64,000 nucleotides of DNA from an uncultured Bacteroidales bacterium (GTDB lineage Bacteria > Bacteroidota > Bacteroidia > Bacteroidales > CAIXZF01). The position numbers and the translations under genes are program-made. The DNA is taken from contig CAIXZF010000039.1 of the NCBI GenBank assembly GCA_903923925.1, forward strand, positions 1 to 64,000, read 5' to 3'. Of the stretch, positions 58,146-64,000 are shown piece after piece (position 1 is the stretch's first letter; each line of letters opens with the position of its first letter). The notes below the pieces were generated by a model, which made no database searches, was not told the origin of the DNA, and worked only from the letters and a program-made list of their open reading frames with translations.

Positions 58146-58957
58146 TACTTTATTGCCTTGACAATTAAACCAGTTCCCGTCGGATTTTGTGAAGAAACAT
58201 CTATCTTATTGAGAACCAATGAAACAGGCAGAATAAAAAGAAAATAAACTGGTAAAATGATCATTAGTAACTTTGACCAATTCATCATTAAAATAGGATA
58301 TTTCATCGACAATCGCCATGAAATGCTGCCATAAGTCCCATAGGAATACGTACAGATTACTTTACTGAAACCGGCAGTTTTTAACTTTTGCTGCATATCT
58401 TCAATACCATACCCATCGCGTACATGTTCGCCAATAAAGGACTCGTCATCATGGTCGTGCACGTCACTACCACCCTGGTCTGATGGTGTCGAAATTAACA
58501 GAACTCCGCCATCTTTCAATGAGGCATGATAATTTTTAAATACCTGAACGTCGTTGTCAATATGTTCCATAACATCAACACAAAGAATCATATCGTAAGT
58601 TGCGGGTGACTTGAAAACAGTAAGATCAGCAACCTGAAAGGATACATTATTTTTTTTCAGAGCTTTAAAAAATGTTCCACATTCCTGAACCTGATCTTCT
58701 TTTACATCAACACCAAGAATTTTTGCATCCGGGCACTTGCTGGAAAGGTAATATGTGTATTGGCCAAAACCAAATCCTGCATCAAGAATAGATAAAGATG
58801 TTTTATTCTTTTTTTCTTTAAGCCAGAGAGTTAACTCTTTATGGATATGCCATGACCTCAATAGAATGATATCCAATATCTTATAGAAAATTGTACGTGT
58901 AAATGGTGAAACATTAAAGATTGTTCCTAAGGTTTTTTTTATGGGATCGTAATGCAT
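58145..58957 (-). CDS. class I SAM-dependent methyltransferase with C-terminal membrane segment
   Basis: 270 residues. SAM-binding motif I LDAGFGFGQ at 58-66, acidic VDV at 83-85 and DVMEHID, a usual motif of small-molecule methyltransferases. A hydrophobic stretch at about 225-255 may bind the membrane, suggesting a lipid or quinone-like substrate, which is inference. The 1-bp overlap with the LolC/E-type permease implies joint translation. Confidence 0.82.
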   Translation of the reverse strand: MHYDPIKKTLGTIFNVSPFTRTIFYKILDIILLRSWHIHKELTLWLKEKKNKTSLSILDAGFGFGQYTYYLSSKCPDAKILGVDVKEDQVQECGTFFKALKKNNVSFQVADLTVFKSPATYDMILCVDVMEHIDNDVQVFKNYHASLKDGGVLLISTPSDQGGSDVHDHDDESFIGEHVRDGYGIEDMQQKLKTAGFSKVICTYSYGTYGSISWRLSMKYPILMMNWSKLLMIILPVYFLFILPVSLVLNKIDVSSQNPTGTGLIVKAIK

Positions 58958-58999
58958 AAATTTCGAATGTCAATTTAAATTGAATAAATAATTATCGAC

Positions 59000-59338
59000 T
59001 TACTGTTTAAGCAGATTGTCAATATTTTCAATGTAATCCAGAGAGTCGTCGATATAAAACTCAAGTTGAGGAATTATCCTAAGCTGATGTTTAACCCGAA
59101 TTGCCAGCAGATTACGGATCTCTCTGGTATGTGGCAGAATATGGTTCAGAATTTCTGCTTTACTTCCTGTTGTGAAAATACTTAAATAAATTCTTGCAAT
59201 ACTAAGATCTTTGGTAACAGTAACTTTCATAACTGTGATCAATGCATTTCCGAACCTGAGTTTTGCTTCTTGCTGAAAAATTGAAGCAAGATCTTTCTGT
59301 AGTAATCGGGCTATTTTTTGTTGGCGTGTAGTTTCCAT
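59000..59338 (-). CDS. rbfA: ribosome-binding factor A
   Basis: 30S maturation factor, 112 residues, with the KH-like fold (early residues QQKIARLLQKDLASIFQQ, then VTVTKDLSIARIYLSIF). It acts on the 16S 5' helix in assembly. The ATG lies 4 bp after a TACTTTTG -7 box on its own strand, so the mRNA is probably leaderless. It may be followed by the methyltransferase and permease genes as one operon. Confidence 0.93.
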   Translation of the reverse strand: METTRQQKIARLLQKDLASIFQQEAKLRFGNALITVMKVTVTKDLSIARIYLSIFTTGSKAEILNHILPHTREIRNLLAIRVKHQLRIIPQLEFYIDDSLDYIENIDNLLKQ

Positions 59339-59342
59339 TGAG

Positions 59343-59350
59343 CAAAAGTA
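59343..59350 (-). promoter_or_regulatory. -7 element of rbfA, leaderless position
   Basis: Minus-strand TACTTTTG, a full TAnnTTTG match, ends 4 bp before the rbfA ATG. Given a start site 4-7 bp after such a box, the transcript would begin at or just before the ATG. Confidence 0.6.
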
Positions 59351-59372
59351 GCTATTATCATGCTATTATTCA

Positions 59373-59380
59373 TACTTTTG
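59373..59380 (+). promoter_or_regulatory. -7 element of the ABC exporter gene, leaderless position
   Basis: Plus-strand TACTTTTG, identical to the rbfA box and facing away from it, ends 4 bp before the GTG at 59385. The two boxes mirror each other across 22 bp. Confidence 0.6.
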
Positions 59381-59384
59381 AAGT

Positions 59385-61211
59385 GTGGAAAATCTGCGTA
59401 AGCTCATTTCTTTCATGAGGCCCTACAAGGCCTATGCTTTTTTTAATATCCTGCTGAATATACTTTCAATAGTGTTTAGTCTGGTATCTCTCACTATGAT
59501 TATTCCTTTCCTGAACCTGCTCTTCGAAAGGTCGGAACTTACAAAGGTCAGGATTCCGCTTACATTTAGTGTTGATGCAATTACTCAGAATTTCAATTAT
59601 TATCTGAGTCAGCTCATTTTAATTTATGGAAAAAATGATGCACTCATTGTAATTTCACTTCTGGTTGTGTTTCTTTTCTTCCTGAGAAATCTTACGAGAT
59701 ACATGGCTATGTATATTATTAATCCTTTAAGAAATGGCGTAACCCGTGATATCAGGAACAAGGTTTACAGGCACATTCTTATTCTGCCTTTGTCCTATTT
59801 CAGTGAGCAAAAGAAAGGTGATATAATGGCCCGGCTTGCAAATGATGTTCCTGAAGTTGAGTGGTCTATAATGAATACACTTACAATGGTTTTCAGAGAC
59901 CCATTTGCAATAATTTTATATCTGGTAACTCTTTTCCTGATAAGTACAAAACTCAGTATGATTTTACTGATTTCTCTTCCTTTATCCGGATGGCTTATCA
60001 GTTTGATTGGTAAGCAATTAAATAGCATCTCGCAAAAAGGCCAGATAAAATTAGGAGAAATAGTTTCTGCTATTGAGGAAACTATTCACGGATTAAAAAT
60101 TATAAAGGCATTTAATGCAATTGATGTGATGAATTTAAGGTTTAAAAACCTTAACCAAAGCTATACTAAGCTGATGAACCGTATTTATCGCAGACGTGAT
60201 CTCAGCAACCCTCTTACAGAATTTCTGGCAATTCTGGTTCTTGTTGTGATAATATGGATAGGAGGAAAACTAGTAATTTTTGGCGGACAAAAACTAAGTG
60301 CAGAAGTTTTTTTGTTTTATCTGGCAGTATTTTCTCAACTGATTCCTCCGGCAAAAAATCTTATTACCGCCTATTATTATATTGAAAGAGGCCTGGCATG
60401 TTTTGGACGTGTTGAGGAAATCCTTATGGCTGAGGAGATTATAACTGAAAAGCCAGATGCCAAATCCATTTCTGATTTGAAAGACAGTATTGAATATAAA
60501 AATGTTTCTTTTTCCTATGAGTCGGAGCCAGTGCTGAAGAATATAAATCTGATTATAAGGAAAGGTCAGAAAATTGCTCTGGTTGGGCCTTCAGGCGGAG
60601 GTAAATCAACTCTGGCTGATCTTTTGCCCAGATTTTATGATTGTGTTTCAGGCGAAATTCTGATTGATGGTTTGCCGATTACAGATTACAAAATTGATGA
60701 TCTCAGATCATTAATGGGCGTAGTTACTCAGGAAAGTATTTTGTTTAATGATAGTGTATTGAATAATATTGCTTTTGGATTATCAGATGTATCTGAAAAT
60801 GAGGTTATTGAAGCAGCTAAAAAGGCTAACGCTCATAGCTTCATAATGGAAATGCCGGATGGATATCAAACAAATATTGGCGACAGAGGTATTAAAATGT
60901 CTGGCGGACAGCGGCAGCGCTTAAATATTGCCAGGGCAATTCTCAGAAATCCTCCTCTGTTGATCCTCGATGAGGCTACTTCTGCGCTTGATACTGAATC
61001 AGAACGAATCGTTCAGGATGCACTCGATAAAGCACTTGAAAACAGAACATCTCTTATTATTGCGCATCGCTTGTCCACCATCCAGAAAGCCGATTTGATT
61101 GTTGTAGTCAAAAATGGTGAAATTTTTGAAAGTGGAACTCATACTGAATTGCTGAATTCCAATGGTTTATATAAGGAACTCTATGCAAATCAGTTTCGGA
61201 TACAATTGTAA
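59385..61211 (+). CDS. MsbA-like ABC exporter
   Basis: Half-transporter of 608 residues with an N-terminal six-helix membrane domain (about 15-330) and a C-terminal ATPase: Walker A GPSGGGKS (401-408), signature SGGQ (506-509) and Walker B Asp529-Glu530. Such homodimers flip lipid A core or other lipids in Gram-negative bacteria. The start is GTG, supported by the -7 box just before it and by family N termini. The stop region contains a TACAATTGTA palindrome (61201-61210). Confidence 0.9.
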   Translation: MENLRKLISFMRPYKAYAFFNILLNILSIVFSLVSLTMIIPFLNLLFERSELTKVRIPLTFSVDAITQNFNYYLSQLILIYGKNDALIVISLLVVFLFFLRNLTRYMAMYIINPLRNGVTRDIRNKVYRHILILPLSYFSEQKKGDIMARLANDVPEVEWSIMNTLTMVFRDPFAIILYLVTLFLISTKLSMILLISLPLSGWLISLIGKQLNSISQKGQIKLGEIVSAIEETIHGLKIIKAFNAIDVMNLRFKNLNQSYTKLMNRIYRRRDLSNPLTEFLAILVLVVIIWIGGKLVIFGGQKLSAEVFLFYLAVFSQLIPPAKNLITAYYYIERGLACFGRVEEILMAEEIITEKPDAKSISDLKDSIEYKNVSFSYESEPVLKNINLIIRKGQKIALVGPSGGGKSTLADLLPRFYDCVSGEILIDGLPITDYKIDDLRSLMGVVTQESILFNDSVLNNIAFGLSDVSENEVIEAAKKANAHSFIMEMPDGYQTNIGDRGIKMSGGQRQRLNIARAILRNPPLLILDEATSALDTESERIVQDALDKALENRTSLIIAHRLSTIQKADLIVVVKNGEIFESGTHTELLNSNGLYKELYANQFRIQL

Positions 61212-61331
61212 TTTTCTGTAACTTTGCATTCGGAACAATATTTGCTCTGTTTTACTTATTCCGGGTTTAAGTGGATATATCATGGCATTTCCCATTAAAA
61301 CAATGGATTAATCAAAAAAAATATTACAAAA

Positions 61332-62000
61332 ATGAAAAAAATCCTGATTCTCATTATTCCGCTGTTTTTTGTATTCATTTTTTCCTGTGTACAGGATTTG
61401 TCTCCTACTAAACCTAAAATGGAAGGACTTTGGGAAGTAACCGCTGCCTATGATGCTCAGGGAAATAATATTCTACCTCAAATTTCGCTTCCAGTTGTAG
61501 GGTTTCACCTGAGTTCCGATAATACTGTAATTTCGACTGCCGGTCCTCTGATTATGTATATTGTCTATGGCGGAAGTAATTATGTTACTATGGCTTCAAA
61601 AATGGACCAGGTATTTAATTATGCCAGTCTCGATTTTAATGGCGGAGAGTTTTTTATTGGTGATGGAGTACAGGAACGTTTTACCCTGGAAATGAAACTT
61701 GAAGGCTTACCCGGACAAAAAACGATTACTACTCTTTTGCAGATGCTTAATTTGCAAAGTCAGTGGCTTAACACAGTTATTTACCATAAGTTTATGGATG
61801 TTAAGGTTGATATTTCCAATAACGATAATACAATGACCTGGACATGGGATAACAGCACTAAGGCCTTGTATAACACTAAGGATCAATATGGTAATTATAT
61901 TTTGTGGCAGGGTTGGCCGGTAACGAATTTTTCTAAATGTACAGTTGTGCTAACCAAAAGGAGTAATGATCTTACCACTTTGGTACAATCTCATATTTAG
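61332..62000 (+). CDS. predicted lipoprotein, lipocalin-like, function unknown
   Basis: 222 residues. Lipoprotein signal ending in IFSC with Cys19. The mature part starts MEGLWEVTAAYD, a pattern seen at the start of lipocalin-like beta-barrels, and is rich in beta-strand segments. No catalytic motif. It lies 120 bp after the ABC exporter and 25 bp before the Lgt homologue. The lipocalin resemblance is weak. Confidence 0.7.
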   Translation: MKKILILIIPLFFVFIFSCVQDLSPTKPKMEGLWEVTAAYDAQGNNILPQISLPVVGFHLSSDNTVISTAGPLIMYIVYGGSNYVTMASKMDQVFNYASLDFNGGEFFIGDGVQERFTLEMKLEGLPGQKTITTLLQMLNLQSQWLNTVIYHKFMDVKVDISNNDNTMTWTWDNSTKALYNTKDQYGNYILWQGWPVTNFSKCTVVLTKRSNDLTTLVQSHI

Positions 62001-62025
62001 AAAGTTAACCTCTATTAGCCATTGA

Positions 62026-62832
62026 ATGCATCCTGACCTTTTCAGAATCACCGTTCCGGAATTTCTAAGATCGGTTTTTCCACATTATTTAACAATACAC
62101 ACTTATGGCGCTTGTATTGCAATCGGAGTCTATTTGGCTATCTGGTACACAATCAGGCAATCTAAAAAAGAGCTTGGATTGAATTCTGACCCCATTCTTT
62201 CATTGGCGTTGATAATCATCATTTCAGCATTTATTGGCGGCAAAATCTTTTATTATTTGGAGAAGCCGTCAATTTACTTAGCGAATCCCGAAAAAATGTT
62301 GAATTCGATGGGAGCGGGGTTCGTATTTTATGGTTCTTTGCTTTTCGCAATTCCATCGGTATTATGGTACCTGAAGAAGAACAAAATCCTAGTATGGCCA
62401 ATGCTGGATATCATGGCAATAACAATTTGTATCGTACATGGTTTCGGAAGATTAGGATGCTTTTTTGCTGGTTGCTGCCATGGATTGCCTTCGGATGCTC
62501 CGTTTGCTGTTGTGTTTTCAAATCCTGCCTGTGCTGCTGATATTAAAACGATGCCCGTTCATCCAACTCAACTCTACGAAGTTGTGATGATCCTGATTAT
62601 TGCATTAATATTACAGATATTACGACAGAGAAAACAGTTCAACGGACAGATTTTTCTCGTTTATATTATGCTTTATGGTATTGGCAGAAGTTTCATTGAG
62701 ATTTTTCGTGGAGATTCAGAAAGAGGTTTTATCATTCCCGCTGTAATTTCATATTCTCAGCTTATCTCCTTTCTGTTGATTATAGCCGCTGCTGCATTGT
62801 ACTGGCGTCTGAAGAAATCAAACCAATCGTAA
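62026..62832 (+). CDS. Lgt-family prolipoprotein diacylglyceryl transferase homologue
   Basis: 268 residues, about seven transmembrane helices. The Lgt signature region reads HGFGRLGCFFAGCCHG (138-153) with the conserved Arg142, and HPTQLYE is at 179-185. True Lgt enzymes usually have a GRxGNFxNxE form at this place; the Cys-rich variant is frequent in Bacteroidota paralogues. The enzyme probably transfers a diacylglyceryl group from phosphatidylglycerol to lipobox cysteines, or is a specialised relative. I leave the symbol blank for that reason. Confidence 0.8.
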   Translation: MHPDLFRITVPEFLRSVFPHYLTIHTYGACIAIGVYLAIWYTIRQSKKELGLNSDPILSLALIIIISAFIGGKIFYYLEKPSIYLANPEKMLNSMGAGFVFYGSLLFAIPSVLWYLKKNKILVWPMLDIMAITICIVHGFGRLGCFFAGCCHGLPSDAPFAVVFSNPACAADIKTMPVHPTQLYEVVMILIIALILQILRQRKQFNGQIFLVYIMLYGIGRSFIEIFRGDSERGFIIPAVISYSQLISFLLIIAAAALYWRLKKSNQS

Positions 62833-62937
62833 TATTATTAATACCAATTCCTGAGTTAGATACTTTTAACTAAAATTGACTATTAATATTCAGTTTTGTG
62901 TCTTATATTTATGGCATAATTAAACGATGCTATTACT

Positions 62938-63279
62938 ATGGAAGCACAAAAAATTGACATGTTCCTGATGACCTACGGAAAGTATTTTTCGAGAGACAGA
63001 GTTATGGAAATTCGCCACCGTCTTGAAAGTTCACCTGATGAGAAATTTGCAATTCTACAGGCAGTTTCCTTCAAAGAACCTGTATTAACATTGGTAATAT
63101 CTTTACTTGGAGGAAGTTTGGGAATCGACAGATTCTTTCTTGGCGAAACAGGTTTAGGTGTTGCCAAGCTATTAACTTGTGGAGGATTAGGTATCTGGAC
63201 CATTATAGATTGGTTCCTTATCATGGATAAGGCGCGCGAAATCAATGATATCAAAATAAATGAGGTGCTGAGTTATTAG
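62938..63279 (+). CDS. TM2-domain protein
   Basis: 113 residues. Residues 1-42 are soluble and helical (MLS-like, with a YFSRDRVMEIRHRLE stretch). Residues about 47-105 form a TM2 domain: two membrane helices around LGIDRFFLGETGLG. TM2 proteins have no established biochemical role. It is the first of three small membrane-protein genes with tight spacing (2 bp to the next). Confidence 0.85.
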   Translation: MEAQKIDMFLMTYGKYFSRDRVMEIRHRLESSPDEKFAILQAVSFKEPVLTLVISLLGGSLGIDRFFLGETGLGVAKLLTCGGLGIWTIIDWFLIMDKAREINDIKINEVLSY

Positions 63280-63281
63280 AA

Positions 63282-63722
63282 ATGCGGCTGCCTTATTTAA
63301 AAAGCCCTGTCAGACGGTTTTATAGTTTTTTAATATTAATGTACCTGGCTGGACTTCTTCTGATACTTTGGAATCCCGAAACCGAACCGGGCAGGTATTC
63401 GTCTGCCTGCTTTTTCAGGAACATCACCGGGATACCTTGTCCTGGTTGCGGAATGGGCAGGGGAGTTGTTCATACATTTCAACTCGACTTTATTAGTGCG
63501 GTTAAATCCCACCCTTTTGCAGTGCTGGTAGGCTTGATAATTATTGTGCTGCCGATTTGGGTTTGCATCGACTTGTTTCGAAGAAGTAAATCATTGTTTG
63601 TGTTTTCAGGCCAGCTAGATTTCTATTTTGCCCAAAACAGATGGGCTTTTTGGTCGTTGATGATTTTGTTAGTCCTTCTTTGGATTATTAATATTTATAA
63701 ATTTCAACATAGCGGGTTATGA
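63282..63722 (+). CDS. DUF2752-family membrane protein
   Basis: 146 residues with three membrane helices. The family hallmark CPGCGMGRG is at 53-61 (Cys53, Cys56, Arg60). Function unknown. It begins 2 bp after the TM2 gene and overlaps the next gene by 4 bp (ATGA), so the three small membrane proteins are translated together. Confidence 0.85.
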   Translation: MRLPYLKSPVRRFYSFLILMYLAGLLLILWNPETEPGRYSSACFFRNITGIPCPGCGMGRGVVHTFQLDFISAVKSHPFAVLVGLIIIVLPIWVCIDLFRRSKSLFVFSGQLDFYFAQNRWAFWSLMILLVLLWIINIYKFQHSGL

Positions 63723-64000
63723 ATTTTATTGTCAAACCACAAGTTTCGGAAAGAGAATGCGAAGCTGCATCTCACGCCTGGGTAATGTCGCTGATGACAG
63801 TAATGATTGGTTTACCATTTCCAATCCTCAACTTATTATCCTGTTTATTGTTCTTCCTACTTCTGCCTTCCAAAACTCCGTTTATCCGTTTCCATGCTCT
63901 GCAGGCAGTTACTTCGCAATCGTTGATTATTATCGTCAACTCTTTTGGGATCAGCTGGGCAATTTCGATTTATTTTGGAAAAGCTCAATTCAATGACATT
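63719..64000 (+). CDS. DUF4870-like small membrane protein, cut by the window end
   Basis: Open from the ATG at 63719 to the last base, 94 codons. The start overlaps the DUF2752 stop as ATGA. The protein has two predicted membrane helices in the visible part and the motif FIRFHALQA, characteristic of DUF4870/Tic20-like proteins. A different frame from 63757 is open too, but lacks this motif and this coupling. The C terminus lies outside the window. Confidence 0.8.
   Translation, partial: MNFIVKPQVSERECEAASHAWVMSLMTVMIGLPFPILNLLSCLLFFLLLPSKTPFIRFHALQAVTSQSLIIIVNSFGISWAISIYFGKAQFNDI

Noticed and set aside
61200..61211. ATACAATTGTAA at the end of the ABC exporter as a further XRE operator
   Set aside because: It matches 11 of 12 bases but falls on the last codons and stop; a single copy of an AT-rich palindrome is expected by chance.
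63757..63996. 79-codon frame at the right edge as the last gene
   Set aside because: The frame from 63719 overlaps the previous stop as ATGA and carries the FIRFHALQA motif; the 63757 frame has neither.

Overview
The window is a gene-dense, AT-rich chromosomal segment of a Bacteroidota bacterium, most likely Bacteroidales-like and uncultured or environmental. Four things point there. Two tandem gingipain-type C25 proteases end in type IX secretion (T9SS) C-terminal sorting domains. A GldI-like lipoprotein lies beside NrnA. Many genes lack a Shine-Dalgarno sequence. Several intergenic regions carry the Bacteroidota -7 element TAnnTTTG, and at the tRNA it comes with a correctly spaced TTG at -33. 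I see no insertion sequence, integrase, phage gene or CRISPR array, so this reads as core chromosome.

Layout. 45-7728 (+): a nucleotide-sugar operon (UDP-glucose dehydrogenase, UDP-glucuronate decarboxylase, dTDP-4-dehydrorhamnose reductase joined by ATGA overlaps, then a phosphohexomutase), followed by an ICMT-like methyltransferase, a DMT exporter and a saccharopine-dehydrogenase-like reductase. 7729-8433 is the only long stretch without a gene; it ends in repeated TTACAAATGTRA sites. These lead into an XRE-type regulator with a Gln-rich 14-residue repeat region, and two TTACAATTGTAA palindromes follow the gene. 9474-14498: ndk, then NrnA, GldI and three two-domain FKBP prolyl isomerases. 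14502-16944 (-): two glycosyltransferases. 17055-20739: a small acidic protein, a serine hydrolase lipoprotein and a glycogen branching enzyme. 20887-21240: a tRNA with CAT anticodon and a probable small RNA. 21290-31168: metallophosphoesterase, uvrA, an ECF sigma factor, nth, bcp, recA with a tightly linked DNA methyltransferase-like gene, and a TPR lipoprotein.

31189-39931: a response regulator/HPt protein, a FeoA-FeoB fusion, an M28 peptidase, a DUF5063 protein, a PAS-only protein and a PAS histidine kinase. 39973-49725 (-): split transketolase, an LTA-synthase-like sulfatase-fold enzyme, an S9 peptidase, ligA and a GT-C glycosyltransferase. 49848-56733 (-): the two C25 proteases. 56901-59338 (-): a LolC/E-type permease, a methyltransferase and rbfA. 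59385-64000 (+): an MsbA-like ABC exporter, a lipoprotein, an Lgt homologue and three small membrane proteins (TM2, DUF2752, DUF4870-like), the last cut by the window edge.

Themes: much of the content serves the cell envelope (sugar nucleotides, glycosyltransferases, lipoprotein handling, periplasmic folding catalysts, T9SS cargo), mixed with DNA repair genes (uvrA, nth, recA, ligA). The items most worth a second look are the regulator flanked by repeated palindromes, the recA-methyltransferase pair, the probable small RNA after the tRNA, the mirrored promoters that seem to give leaderless rbfA and ABC-exporter mRNAs, and the FKBP array.
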